DNA of 64,000 nucleotides from Streptomyces peucetius (GCF_025854275.1 NZ_CP107567.1:1054001-1118000), one strand, 5' to 3'. Counted from the first letter of the stretch, positions 47,801 to 61,453 are shown. Notes: generated by a model not told the origin, from the sequence alone. Program-made: numbers and translations.

Positions 47801-49518
47801 GTCTGGTCCGGGGCCTTGCCGAGAACGGCCCCGTACCCGCGTTCGTCGCCCACTGCTGGGGCGTCACCGACGGCCCCGCACCGCAGGAGGCGCTCCAGGA
47901 GGACACCGCTTCGCTGTGGCTGGGGTTCAACAGCCTGTTGTTGCTCTCGCAGGCCCTCAACGGTCTGGCCGACGGGGCCGAGCGCTCCGTGTGGGTGGTG
48001 AGCAACGGGATCCACGACGTGATCGGGTCCGAGCCGCTCATGCCGCTCAAGGCCACCGTGCTCGGGCCCTGCCGGGTCCTCCCGCGGGAGCACCCCGGGC
48101 TGGCCTGTCGCAGCGTCGACATCGTCCTGGACGGCTCGTCCCCCGACGCGCACGCCGCCCGGCTGGTCGCCGAGTTCGCCGTACCCCCGGCACACGCCGC
48201 GGTGGCACACCGAGGGCCGCACCGCTGGTCCCAGACCTTCGCGCCCGCCCCGCTCCCTCCCACGGCGGAGGGGACCTCGGCCCTGCGCGAGGACGGCGTC
48301 TACCTGATCACGGGCGGCACCGGAGGGCTCGGACTGGCGCTCGCGGCCCATCTGTCCAGGCCGGGCCGCAAGCTGGCCCTGCTGACGCGCACTCCCGTCC
48401 CCGCGGAGGACGGGGCGGAGCGGACAGGCGAACGGGCCGGGGGGCCCGCTCCGACCGGGACCATCCAGAAGCTGCGGGAGATCAGGGAACAGGGCGCCGA
48501 GGTCCGGGTGATCGCGGCGGACGTCCGCGATCCCGCGCAGACGGAGGCGGCGGTGTCCCAGGTCACGGCCGCCTGGGGGCGGATCGACGGTGTGTTCCAC
48601 GCCGCAGGGGTCGTCGGCGGCGGGCTCGCGCAGCTCAAGACCCTGGAGGAGGCCGCCGGCGTCATGGCCCCGAAGGTCGGTGGAACGCTCGCTCTCGAAC
48701 GGGCCCTCGCCCCGGTGAAGCCCGGCTTCATGGTGCTCTTCGGTTCCAACTCCGCCAACGTGGGCGACTTCGGGCTCGTGGACTACGTGGCCGCCAACTG
48801 CTTCCTCGATGCCTACGCCCACTCCCGCGCGTCGGGCGCGGGAGCCTCGCCCCGCGTACTCACCGTGGACTGGGGTCCGTGGCAGGAGGTCGGCATGGCC
48901 GTCGCGGCGGATCCGGGCAACGGGCTGGCGCAGGCCCGGGGCAAGGACCTGGCCAAGCGCGGCATGGCTCCCGCCGACGCGATCGAGGCACTGGAGCGCG
49001 GTCTGTCGGGCTCGTACGAGCCCCAGCTGATCGTCACCCCCGTCGATGCGCGCCACCTGGTCGAGAACGCCTTCACCCTGCGCGGCCAGGACCAGGAGGC
49101 CGACGAGAGGCTGAGCGGCCTGGACGCGCCCCGGACCGTGCACCCGCGCCCCGAGGTGCCCAGCGCCTACACGGCCCCGCACGGCACGGTCCAGCGCCGC
49201 CTCTGCGCGATGTGGCAGGAACTGCTGGGCATCGAGCAGGTCGGCGTCGACGACAGCTTCTTCGACCTCGGCGGAAGCTCCCTGGTCGCCATTCAGCTCA
49301 TCTCCACCGTCAACAGGTCGCTCGGCACGTCGCTGACGGTCGCCCAGCTCTACGAGTCCCTGACGATCGCCCGCCTGGCGGCGCTGGTGGACGGAGGCGG
49401 CACCGTCCCCGCCGAGGACGTCAGGAACTCGCTCGAGGAGGTGCGCAACCGTGCCGGCTCACGGCGTCAGCAGCAGCAGAACCGCATGGCCCGCTCCCGC
49501 AGCCGCCGTCAGCAGTGA
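44857..49518 (+). CDS. Modular polyketide synthase, one module KS-AT-KR-ACP
   Basis: A 1553-residue protein. KS is at about residues 10-435 with Cys183 in SACSTSL, a form usual in PKS modules fed by NRPSs, plus His319 and His357. AT is at about 530-820 with Ser629 in GHSLGE and HAFH at 725-728, indicating malonyl-CoA. No DH or ER is seen. KR is at about 1145-1330 with GGTGGLG, Ser1297 and Tyr1310. ACP has Ser1475 in LGGSSL. The product is a chain lengthened by two carbons bearing a beta-hydroxyl. The C-terminus ends in an Arg/Gln/Ser-rich tail that may be a docking element. The GTG at 44857, behind ggag, was chosen over an upstream TTG. Confidence 0.93.
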   Translation: MADHEFGQHADRDIAIVGMAGRFPGARDLDEFWANVRDGVESVSFFTEEQLIAAGASRETIAQPNFVPAGACLDDVTAFDAGFFGYTAREAETMDPQHRVFLETAWEALEHSGYTPAQVNGRVGVFGGAGTNNYLANIYSNPEVVDSTGGTQVLLGNELGFLASRVSYKLDLRGPSVSLRSACSTSLVAVHLACRSLREGECDMALSGGVFINAEHSQGYLHQEGSFLSPDGHCRPFDSRAAGTLFGSGAGVITLKRLGDALDAGDTVYAVIKGSAVNNDGAVKVGFTAPAVTGQAEVIRAALRDAGAPASAIGYVEAHGTGTVMGDPIEIRALTQVYEGVLPGTVALGSLKSNIGHLDAAAGIAGLLKTVLSLWHETLPPTLHFGSPNPAIDFAAGPFVVQRERAPWPRSRRPRLAGVSAFGFGGSNAHVVLEEAPAAPGAGESARSSQLLVLSARSKEALDELSERVAGVLRSGGTPLQDAAYTAAVGRHVFPVRRIVTGPDGPAVADALAAADPARVVDGHHEGGRPGVAFLLSGQGGQYPGMAAELYAQEPVFRQAVDACTRALAGSGTGTTVRDHLLGDRESAEAAAALTQTEAAQPALFVLEYALARMWESWGVKPAALLGHSLGELVAACLAGVFTLPDALRLVVLRGALMQRRQRGSMLNVVADRDSVLALLPEGLSLAAHNGPKDCVVAGPEADVAALAGRLAALGIPTHPVATSHAFHSALMAPMVEEFTAAVAAVPRRGPSVRFVSNVTGTWITAEQAQDPRYWGRQILSPVEFATGVRTLAADPDLVFLEIGPGTTLSSLARRVLTGSSARLVTATLPHRRDGRHPVEAAQRALGQLWLNGCEPDWAGVHGHEPRRRVGLPTYPFQRQRYWLERRTGPSAERGSARRRPDVTDWFQIPSWERTALPPARPDRGGERWLVFTDAVGVGEAVATRLRAAGALVTTVAAGPAWDRRDGGGFTIDPRDASHYGRLVRGLAENGPVPAFVAHCWGVTDGPAPQEALQEDTASLWLGFNSLLLLSQALNGLADGAERSVWVVSNGIHDVIGSEPLMPLKATVLGPCRVLPREHPGLACRSVDIVLDGSSPDAHAARLVAEFAVPPAHAAVAHRGPHRWSQTFAPAPLPPTAEGTSALREDGVYLITGGTGGLGLALAAHLSRPGRKLALLTRTPVPAEDGAERTGERAGGPAPTGTIQKLREIREQGAEVRVIAADVRDPAQTEAAVSQVTAAWGRIDGVFHAAGVVGGGLAQLKTLEEAAGVMAPKVGGTLALERALAPVKPGFMVLFGSNSANVGDFGLVDYVAANCFLDAYAHSRASGAGASPRVLTVDWGPWQEVGMAVAADPGNGLAQARGKDLAKRGMAPADAIEALERGLSGSYEPQLIVTPVDARHLVENAFTLRGQDQEADERLSGLDAPRTVHPRPEVPSAYTAPHGTVQRRLCAMWQELLGIEQVGVDDSFFDLGGSSLVAIQLISTVNRSLGTSLTVAQLYESLTIARLAALVDGGGTVPAEDVRNSLEEVRNRAGSRRQQQQNRMARSRSRRQQ

Positions 49519-49535
49519 AGCGAAAGGAGACAGCA

Positions 49536-53666
<4,131 letters not shown>

Positions 53667-53714
53667 GCGGACACCCCCTCGCACCGCGGTCCCTGCCCGG
53701 GACCCGTACGCACC

Positions 53715-53755
53715 AGGCCCGTCCGGCCGAGCGGTCAGCTCGGCCGGACGGGCCT
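53715..53755. terminator. Bidirectional terminator between converging biosynthetic operons
   Basis: A perfect 17-bp stem, aggcccgtccggccgag (53715-53731) with ctcggccggacgggcct (53739-53755), has a 7-base loop and is followed by ttcc. It separates the two NRPS genes, which read towards each other. Confidence 0.8.
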
Positions 53756-53782
53756 TTCCGTGCTGTCCGGTGTCCGCCGTGG

Positions 53783-56700
53783 TCAGCCGCCGGCCGTCGC
53801 GCCCACGACGGACTCGGGGTCCCCGGCCGCCCGCTCCAGCAGGACCGTGTAGCCGTGCAGCAGCTCCTGCGCCGCCTCGGCGGTGAAGAGGTCGACCGCG
53901 TAGGTGAGGCGGATTCCGATGCCGTCGGGCGTGCCGTCGGCGGTCCGGCGCTCCGCCAGCTCGAACCGCAGGTCGAACCGCGCCGGCTGGTCCGGCAGCG
54001 GCTCGGTCCGCACGTCGAGGCCGGGCAGCGACAGGTCGGGCAGGGCGTTGTTCTGGAAGGCGAGCATGACCTGGAACAGCGGATGGCGGCCCGCCTCCCG
54101 GTCGGGGTTGACCGCCTGGACGATGTGGTCGAAGGGCACGTCCTGGTGCGCGTACGCCGCGAGATCGGTGGTGCGGACCCTCGACAGCAGCTCTCGGAAC
54201 GTAGGGTTCCCGTCCGTCCTGGTCCTCAGCACCAGGGTGTTCACGAAGAACCCCACGAGGTCGTCGAGGGCGTCGTCGGTGCGTCCGGCGACCGGTGTCC
54301 CGATCGCCACGTCCGTACCCGCACCCTGTTCGGTGAGCAGGGCGGCCAGTGCGGCCTGGCACACCATGAACAGGCTGACGCCGCACCGGGCCGCCAGCGC
54401 GTGCAGCGGCTCCAGCACGGACACCGGGATCCGGGCGTCGAGGTGTCCGGCCCGGTACGAGGGGGCCCGCGGGCGTTCGGCCGCGGCGGGAATCTCCAAC
54501 CGGTCCGGCAGTCCGGCGAGTTCCCCGGTCCAGAACGCGGTCTGGCGGTTGAGCTCCGATTCCGGCAGGTCGGCTCCGCCGAGCAGTCGGTGGGCCCACA
54601 GGGTGTAGTCCGCGTACTGCACGGCGAGGTCGCTCCACGCCGGCCGGGTGCCCGCCGCCGACGCGGCGTAGGCCCGGGCGATGTCCCTGGCCAGGGGGGT
54701 GAGCGACCAGCCGTCGCACGCGATGTGGTGCAGAACCAGCAGGAGGACGTGCTCCTGCTCCCCGATCTCGAACAGGCGTGCCTGTACCGGCGTTTCCTCC
54801 GTGAGGTCGAACGGATGGCGGGCCCCGGCGGCGAGCAGGCCCGGCAGGTCCTCCTCGGTCGTCACCACCAGCGGCAGCTCGACAGGCGCCTCGTGCGGTT
54901 CCAGCACCACCTGCTGCGGGACGCCGTCCCAGTCGGGGAAGGCGGTGCGCAGGCTCTCGTGCCGGGCGACGACGTCGTTGACGGCCCGGTGCAGGGCGGC
55001 ACGGTGGAGCGGCCCGGTCAGCCGGAGCGCCATGGGCATGTTGTAGTTGCCGTTCGCGCCCTCCAGCCTGTTCTGGAACCACAGGCGGCGTTGCACCGGC
55101 GCCAGCGGCAACTCCTCCGGCCGCTCCATCGGTCCCAGCGCCGGGCGTGCGGCCGCGGGCCGCTCCTCCAGCGTCTCGGCGAGGTGGGCGACCGTCGGGG
55201 TCTCGTAGAGGGTGCGCAGGGCGACTTCCACGCCCAGCTCCCGCCGGATCCGGCCGATGAGCCGCGTGGCCAGCAGCGAGTGTCCGCCCAGGTGGAAGAA
55301 GGAGTCGTCGATCGTCACCCGGTCGAGCCCCAGTACCTCGGCGAACAGCCCGCACAGGAGCTCTTCCCGCTCCGTCCGTGCCGCGCGGCCGGATGAGGCC
55401 GACTGGAAGTCGGGGGCGGGCAGCGCCTTGCGGTCGATCTTGCCGCTGCCGGTCAGCGGCACCTCGGACAGGGGGAGGACCAGCGCGGGAACCATGTACT
55501 CGGGCAGCTGCCCGGCCAGGTGTGCGCGCAGCCGCGCCCCGTCGAGCGGCCGGCCGGGGTGTGCGGGGACGACGTACGCGATGAGGCGGGACCGGCCCTC
55601 GGTGTCGGGGCGGTCGACGACCACCGCCGCCTGCACGTCCGGGTGGGCGGCCAGGACCGCCTCGATCTCGCCCGGTTCGATCCGGAAGCCCCGTATCTTG
55701 ACCTGGCCGTCGACGCGTCCGTGGAACACGAGACTGCCGTCGGGGCGGCGGCTGACCAGGTCACCCGTGCGGTACATCCGCCCGTCGGACGGGTTCCCGA
55801 AGGGGCAGGCCGGGAAGCGCTCCGCCGTCAGTCCACTCTGATTGAGGTACTCGTCGGCGAGGCAGGCGCCCGCGAGGTGCAGTTCGCCGACCACGCCCAC
55901 GGGAACGGGGCGCTGCCACGCGTCGAGCACATAGGTCCTGGTGTTCCACACGGGACGGCCGAGGAGGACCTCGGGCCCGTCCGCCTCGGCGTAGAGGCTG
56001 TCCGCTCCGGCCTCGGACGAGCCGTAGAAGTTGACCAGGCGCGCACCCGGCAGGAGGGAGCGGAACTGCCGGACCAGTTCGAGGGTGAGGGCCTCACCGC
56101 TGGACACCCAGAGTCCGCAGGACGTCAGGTCACGCCGGCCGGCCTCTTCCAGCAGCGCTCCCAGCAGGCTCGGGACGACCGTGATCCGGCACGGTCCCGT
56201 GCCCTCGATCATCGCGGCGAGAGCGATCGCGCTGCGGGCGGTCCCGCTGTCGGCGAGGGCGATCCGGGCGCCGTTCAGCAGGGCTCCCAGCAGTTCGACG
56301 GAGCCGTCGACGAAGCTGAGGGTCGTCTTGGCGATCACCGTCTCGTCCGGCTGGTACGGGAACTCGGCGGCGTACCAGGCGATGCGGTTGAGGACGGAGC
56401 GGTGGCCGGCCACGACGCCCTTGGGGCGGCCGGTGGACCCCGAGGTGTAGACGATCCACGCCGGGTCGGTGGCCTTCGGCTCGGCAGGGCGTTCCCCCTC
56501 CGTCAGGTTGCCCGCGGACAGGCCCTCCGTCAGTGCGCGGAAGCCGTCGTCGCCCTGCCGCGCGGTGACGGTCGGTACGTCCGCTCCGACGACGGACAGC
56601 AGTTCCTCGGTGGTGAGCACGACGTCGGGCTTCGCGTCGTCCAGTATGAACCGGACCCGGTCCGCCGGAAGGTGCGGGTCCACCGGAATGTAGGCGGCAC

Positions 56701-58300
56701 CGGACTTGAGGGCCGCGAGCAGGGCCACCACCATGTCGGTGGAGCGGGGCAGCATGAGGGCGACGCGCCGTCCTGGGCCTGCTCCACGGCCGAGGAGGAG
56801 CCTCGCCAGCCGGTTGGCCCTGCCGTTCAGTTCGCGGTACGAGACGGCGGACCCTCCGAAGACGACCGCGTCGGCGTCGGGGGTGCGCCCCGCCTGCGCC
56901 TCGAACCCGTCGGCCAGGGTTCCCTCCGGGATGTCCCGCACCGGTCCGTGCCAGCGCCCCAGGAGTTCCGCCTTCTCACCCGGGAGCAGGGGGACCAGGT
57001 CCCGGAGGGTGCTCCCGTCGCCCGCGGCCATCATCCCCAGCAGTTCGACGAGCCGGTCGAGCCAGGACCGCGCCTCCTCGGCCGTCATGAGGTGGGGCTG
57101 GTAGCCGAGGCGTATCTCCAGCTCGGTGCCGGGGACGACGGTGAGGGTGAGGGCGTAGTGGGTCGCGTCCGCGATGTCCGCGCCGGTCAACGTGATGCCC
57201 GGGGCCAGCTCGTCGCCCGTGGCAGCGTCGACCGGATAGTTCTCGAAGGCGGTCACCGTGTCGAAGAGGGCGGGCAGCCCGGTGAGCTCGTGCAGGTCCT
57301 GGAGTCCCAGGTGGTGGTGGGGCAGCAGGCGGGCCTGCTCGTCGCGCAGCCGGCCCAGGTAGGCGGGCACGGTTTCGTCGGCGTCGAGCCGCACCCGTAC
57401 CGGAACGGTGTTGGTGAGCAGTCCGACCATGGACTCGACGCCGGTAAGCTCCGGAGGGCGGCCGGACACGACGGTGCCCAGGACGACGTCCTGGCTGCCG
57501 GTCATCCAGCCGAGCAGCAGGCCCCACGCTCCCTGCACCACGGTGTTCAGGGTGACCTGGCCGCGGACGAGACCGTCCAGGGCCCACGTCCCGGCCTCCG
57601 GCAGCACCGAGACGACCGTGCGGGGCAGCTGCTGGTGCCGCGGGGGCACCGCCGCGGTGACGGACGCCACCATGGCCGGTTGGTCGAAGCCCTCGAAGGA
57701 CTCCCGCCAGGCCGCCACCGCCTCGGCGTGGTCCTGGTCCGCCAGCCACTCCAGGTAGGAACGGAACGGGGCGGGCTCGGGAAGGCCGGCGGCCTCCCCG
57801 CCCTCGGTGTAGACGCGGAAGACCTCCCGCACCAGGACCGGGAACGACCAGCCGTCGAGCACCAGGTGGTGGTTGGTCATCACCAGGGTCCACTGCTGGT
57901 CGCCGGTCCGGATCAGCCTGAAACGCACGAGCGGGGGACGGTCGAGGTCGAAGGGCCGGCGGCGGTCTTCGGCGATCAGCCGCTCCCGCCGGGCGGCCCT
58001 GTGCTCCGGGTCCACCCCGCGCAGATCGGAGGTGGACCACGGGGGCACGGCGTCACGGACGACGAACTGCAGGGGGTCGCCGGTGGCACGGGTCCTGAAT
58101 CCGGCGCGGAGCGGGGCGTGCCGCCGCACGACCGTCGCACAGGACCGGGCGAGGCGTTCCGGATCCAGCGGGCCCGTCAGATCGAGGGTCAGCTGTGCGG
58201 TGTAGAGGTCGGCCGCCGCTCCAGCGAGTCGGGCATGGAAGTACAGCCCCGACTGCAGCGGGGTGAGGGGGTAGACATCTTCCAGTCGGGACGTACGCAT
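53783..58300 (-). CDS. NRPS C-A-T-C, predicted beta-alanine activation
   Basis: A 1505-residue protein. C1 has HHLVLDG near residue 143. A is at about 460-970; aligning SFVDGSVELLGALLNGA with GrsA gives a code V-D-V-T-V-S-F-A-D-K. The Val-Asp start, with the amine-binding Asp shifted one place, is the hallmark of beta-alanine-type A domains. T has its Ser in LGGHSLLATRL near 1005. C2 has HHIACDG near 1191, with nothing after it. C2 must therefore act with a carrier on another protein, most simply the C-less A(Ser)-MT-T-TE protein. The ATG at 58300 was chosen; a GTG at 58315 would overlap the upstream gene. Confidence 0.92.
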   Translation of the reverse strand: MRTSRLEDVYPLTPLQSGLYFHARLAGAAADLYTAQLTLDLTGPLDPERLARSCATVVRRHAPLRAGFRTRATGDPLQFVVRDAVPPWSTSDLRGVDPEHRAARRERLIAEDRRRPFDLDRPPLVRFRLIRTGDQQWTLVMTNHHLVLDGWSFPVLVREVFRVYTEGGEAAGLPEPAPFRSYLEWLADQDHAEAVAAWRESFEGFDQPAMVASVTAAVPPRHQQLPRTVVSVLPEAGTWALDGLVRGQVTLNTVVQGAWGLLLGWMTGSQDVVLGTVVSGRPPELTGVESMVGLLTNTVPVRVRLDADETVPAYLGRLRDEQARLLPHHHLGLQDLHELTGLPALFDTVTAFENYPVDAATGDELAPGITLTGADIADATHYALTLTVVPGTELEIRLGYQPHLMTAEEARSWLDRLVELLGMMAAGDGSTLRDLVPLLPGEKAELLGRWHGPVRDIPEGTLADGFEAQAGRTPDADAVVFGGSAVSYRELNGRANRLARLLLGRGAGPGRRVALMLPRSTDMVVALLAALKSGAAYIPVDPHLPADRVRFILDDAKPDVVLTTEELLSVVGADVPTVTARQGDDGFRALTEGLSAGNLTEGERPAEPKATDPAWIVYTSGSTGRPKGVVAGHRSVLNRIAWYAAEFPYQPDETVIAKTTLSFVDGSVELLGALLNGARIALADSGTARSAIALAAMIEGTGPCRITVVPSLLGALLEEAGRRDLTSCGLWVSSGEALTLELVRQFRSLLPGARLVNFYGSSEAGADSLYAEADGPEVLLGRPVWNTRTYVLDAWQRPVPVGVVGELHLAGACLADEYLNQSGLTAERFPACPFGNPSDGRMYRTGDLVSRRPDGSLVFHGRVDGQVKIRGFRIEPGEIEAVLAAHPDVQAAVVVDRPDTEGRSRLIAYVVPAHPGRPLDGARLRAHLAGQLPEYMVPALVLPLSEVPLTGSGKIDRKALPAPDFQSASSGRAARTEREELLCGLFAEVLGLDRVTIDDSFFHLGGHSLLATRLIGRIRRELGVEVALRTLYETPTVAHLAETLEERPAAARPALGPMERPEELPLAPVQRRLWFQNRLEGANGNYNMPMALRLTGPLHRAALHRAVNDVVARHESLRTAFPDWDGVPQQVVLEPHEAPVELPLVVTTEEDLPGLLAAGARHPFDLTEETPVQARLFEIGEQEHVLLLVLHHIACDGWSLTPLARDIARAYAASAAGTRPAWSDLAVQYADYTLWAHRLLGGADLPESELNRQTAFWTGELAGLPDRLEIPAAAERPRAPSYRAGHLDARIPVSVLEPLHALAARCGVSLFMVCQAALAALLTEQGAGTDVAIGTPVAGRTDDALDDLVGFFVNTLVLRTRTDGNPTFRELLSRVRTTDLAAYAHQDVPFDHIVQAVNPDREAGRHPLFQVMLAFQNNALPDLSLPGLDVRTEPLPDQPARFDLRFELAERRTADGTPDGIGIRLTYAVDLFTAEAAQELLHGYTVLLERAAGDPESVVGATAGG

Positions 58301-58305
58301 AGGTT

Positions 58306-61300
58306 CTAGGCCCACCGTTCCAGTTCGGCTTCCAGATCATCGACCTCGTCCTGGCCGAGCCCGGTGAGGTAGAGGTCTGAGGGGGTGTGCCGGCTGACCT
58401 CGCGGCCTGCGGCAGCGGCCGCGAGGGCGCCCAGGGCCTCGTCCCAGAGCGTGCACAGCCGGTCCAGGTCCGCGGCGCGGAGCCATCCGGCCGGAGCGCT
58501 GAAACCGGCCTCCAGCCGGGGCCCGCCGCTGTCCTCCCGGACCAGGACGTCGATGGTGAGTCCGTGGCCGGCCGGGCCACGGGGGTCGCGCCCGTCCCTC
58601 AGGACGTCGGCGGCGGACACCGGGCTCCAGTCGGCTTCCTCGCGGCCGGGCAGCCGTCCCAGGTAGTTGAAGAGGATCTCCGGCTTCGCCAGACCGCGCA
58701 GCTCCCGTCCGGTGTCCGGGTTGAGGTGACGCAGCAGGCCGAAGCCCAGCCCGTCCCCCGGGACGGCACGCAGCTGCTCCTTGACCCACGCGAGTGCCTG
58801 GGTGGCGTCCTGGGGGACCGTGCCGCCGGCGTCCGCGGGGTTCAGTCGGACGGGGTGCATGCTCGTGAACCAGCCGACGGTACGGGACAGATCGGCCTCG
58901 TGGGAGCCGTCCGCCCGGCCGTGGCCCTCCAGGTCGAGCAGGACGTCGTGGGAGGCAGGGAGCCCGCGTTCCGCGCGCCATGCGGGGATCGCCAAGGCCA
59001 GCGCGGTGAGCAGCACATCGGGAATCGTGCCGTGCACGGCGGCGGGCACCGAGGACAGCAGGGGGGCGCTGCGGGCAGGGTCGAGGACCAGGTGCCTGCG
59101 TGTGCTGGTCGCGGCCGTGTCCACGGCCGGGTCCAGGGGGCGTTCCCCGAGCGGCGGGGCGTCCGGGGTCAGCACTGAGCGCCAGTGGGGCAGTTCCGCC
59201 AGCCTCCCGGCGTCGTGGGCCGAACCCTCCAGGAGCCCGTTCCACCGCGTGACCGAGGTCGCGACCGGGGGCAGTTCGACGGGGCGGCCTGCCCCGTGGG
59301 CCTCCCAGGCGAGCGCCAGGTCACGCAGCAGCGTGTACCAGGAAGCGCCGTCCACGGCGAGGTGGTGGACCACCAGCAGCAGCATGCCCCGCCGGTCGGG
59401 GCCGCCGTCGAAGAGGCGCGCCTGGAGCAGGGTGCCGCCCCATGGGTCGAGCCGCTCGGCGGCCTTCCGGACGTGGGTGGCGGCGAGTGCGACGGTCTCC
59501 TCGTCCGAGAGGTCCTCCACGGCGACGCGTTCGACGAGCCCCTCCACGGCAGTGCTGCCGGCCGGGGCGATGTGCAGACGCCACCCGTGCTCGTCCACCA
59601 GCCGGGCGCGCAGGACGTCGTGGTGGTCGGTCAGGGCGGTCAGCAGCGTCCGCAAGGTGTCCTGCGTGAGTCCGGCGGGAGTACGGATGAGCAGGGACTG
59701 CTGGTACGCGTCCACCGGGCCGCCCAGCTCCTCCAGCCATCTCAGGACCGGACTCGCCGGGACGGGTCCTGTGACGGCGTCGTGCGGGGCGGTCCCCGCC
59801 GCCGTCGCCTGCTCCTGGGCCACCGGTACGGCGACCTTCGCGAGCTCACGCGGCGTCTCGCGGGCGAAGACCTGCTTGAGGCTGATGGCCCACCCGTTCT
59901 CCCGCGCGCGGGAGACGAGCTGGATCGCGGTGATGCTGTCACCGCCGAGGTCGAAGAACGCGTCGTCCGGGGCCGCCTCGGCGACACCGAGGACGCTCCG
60001 GAACAACTGGACCATGGCCTCCTGAGCGGCCTCGCTCCCACCCGGCTCGGCCTGCTCGGCGGCGGTGGCCGGCTCCGGGCCCGCCTGAGCCGCCGGCCTG
60101 GCCTGCTGTCCGCCCGAATCGCGGGCGCCGGCCCTGACCGCCCGTGGGGCCGGGGCCACCGCGACGGAGCCGATGGCGCCCTGCGGGTCGTCGGCAGCGG
60201 CACGGAAGAGGCCGAGCAGGATCTGCTCGTGATGGGCGAGCTCTTCCTCCGCGTACCGTGCCGAACTCGCGTCCGTGTCCAGACTCAGACCCGCGCCGTC
60301 CTGGCGCCCGCCCACCGCGACGGCGATGTCGCCGACCGGGCCGTTGGAGAGGTTGTGGGCGACGGCGGTGTGGCCTCCCATGGTGAAGGTGTGGGGGAAC
60401 GTCATGACGTTGACCATCGGGCCGACGACCCCGCGCTCGCCGCGCGTGAAGCCCAGGTCGCGGTGCAGGTCCTCGGCACGGTAACGCTGGTGCGGCAGTG
60501 CCTCCTTGATCACCAGCGCCGCCTGGCGGGTCAGGTCGGCGAAGGACATGTCGCCGTGCACGGCCAACCGGAGGGGGACGGTGTTGGACAGCATGCCGGG
60601 AGTGCGCCGCGCGACGTCTCCTCGCCGGGCCGTCACGGGGAGCGAGACGACGACGTCCTCGGCGCCCGTCACGAGGTGCAGCTGGGCGGCGACCGCCGCC
60701 ACAGCCGTCGGTGCCAGGGACCGGCCGAGGCCCGCGCGCAGCCGGTCGGCCTGGTCCGCGGGGATCCGTGCCGTACGGCGCAGCACCGGCGCGGCCGGCT
60801 GCCAGGAGCGGTCGGAGAGCGACACGGGCCGTGGCCGGTCGGCGAGCTTGCGTGTCCAGAAGTCGCGGTCCGCGTCGAACGCCGCCGAGGCCCGGTACGC
60901 CTCCTCGTCCGCCAGCAGGTCGGCCAGCGAGCCGAAGGAGGAGGCGGCCGCCCGTGGGCCGCCCGTCTCCTGCGCGTAGAGGGCGGCGACGCGCTCGGCG
61001 AAGAGTGCCGCCCCGAATCCGTCCACGGTCAGGTGGTGGGTGCGCTGGTACCAGAGGAAGCGCCGGGAGGAGAGCCGGAACAGGCACACCGTGAGGACCG
61101 GATCGCGGGTCACGTCGAGCGGCCGGGCCAGGTCGTCCCGCATCCGGTCGAGCGCCGCGGCTTCGGGGTTCCCCGCGGTGGCGAGGTCCAGGAAGAGGAT
61201 GTCGGGCGACGGCCCGGACAGGACCGACTGGCGTGGGCCCACCGGCGTGTCCGTGACCGCCACGCGCAGCGCCTCGGTCTCCTCCCACGCCCGGATCCAG

Positions 61301-61452
61301 GCGCGGCGGAAGGCTGCGGCGTCGACCGGTCCCGCTATGTCGAAGTACTCCGCTATCCGGTAACGGCCCCCGTGGACCTCGTCCTGGTCGGCGAACCAGA
61401 TGCCGAGCTGGGCCCGAGAGAGGGGGAAGTCCGTGCTCGTGCTGTCGTCCAT
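58306..61452 (-). CDS. NRPS C-T-E without adenylation domain
   Basis: A 1048-residue protein. C is at about 9-430 (LSRAQLGIWFA; His139-His140-x3-Asp144), similar in its first motif to siderophore-type starter C domains. Carrier Ser506 is in LGGDSI, the form typical upstream of epimerases. E is at about 560-1030 with HHLAVDGASW (696-705), EGHGR (842-846), RTVGWFTSMHP and FNYLGR. No A domain lies between C and T, so the aminoacyl group must be loaded in trans. The epimerase predicts a D-configured residue. It starts one base after the stop of the upstream ligase gene, so the genes form one operon. Confidence 0.92.
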   Translation of the reverse strand: MDDSTSTDFPLSRAQLGIWFADQDEVHGGRYRIAEYFDIAGPVDAAAFRRAWIRAWEETEALRVAVTDTPVGPRQSVLSGPSPDILFLDLATAGNPEAAALDRMRDDLARPLDVTRDPVLTVCLFRLSSRRFLWYQRTHHLTVDGFGAALFAERVAALYAQETGGPRAAASSFGSLADLLADEEAYRASAAFDADRDFWTRKLADRPRPVSLSDRSWQPAAPVLRRTARIPADQADRLRAGLGRSLAPTAVAAVAAQLHLVTGAEDVVVSLPVTARRGDVARRTPGMLSNTVPLRLAVHGDMSFADLTRQAALVIKEALPHQRYRAEDLHRDLGFTRGERGVVGPMVNVMTFPHTFTMGGHTAVAHNLSNGPVGDIAVAVGGRQDGAGLSLDTDASSARYAEEELAHHEQILLGLFRAAADDPQGAIGSVAVAPAPRAVRAGARDSGGQQARPAAQAGPEPATAAEQAEPGGSEAAQEAMVQLFRSVLGVAEAAPDDAFFDLGGDSITAIQLVSRARENGWAISLKQVFARETPRELAKVAVPVAQEQATAAGTAPHDAVTGPVPASPVLRWLEELGGPVDAYQQSLLIRTPAGLTQDTLRTLLTALTDHHDVLRARLVDEHGWRLHIAPAGSTAVEGLVERVAVEDLSDEETVALAATHVRKAAERLDPWGGTLLQARLFDGGPDRRGMLLLVVHHLAVDGASWYTLLRDLALAWEAHGAGRPVELPPVATSVTRWNGLLEGSAHDAGRLAELPHWRSVLTPDAPPLGERPLDPAVDTAATSTRRHLVLDPARSAPLLSSVPAAVHGTIPDVLLTALALAIPAWRAERGLPASHDVLLDLEGHGRADGSHEADLSRTVGWFTSMHPVRLNPADAGGTVPQDATQALAWVKEQLRAVPGDGLGFGLLRHLNPDTGRELRGLAKPEILFNYLGRLPGREEADWSPVSAADVLRDGRDPRGPAGHGLTIDVLVREDSGGPRLEAGFSAPAGWLRAADLDRLCTLWDEALGALAAAAAGREVSRHTPSDLYLTGLGQDEVDDLEAELERWA

Positions 61453-61453
61453 G

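Noticed and set aside
46698..49535. Upstream in-frame extension of the cupin-NRPS gene giving a 2322-residue frame
   Set aside because: This part overlaps the PKS in another frame, lacks domain similarity, and a proper start with ribosome-binding site exists at 49536.
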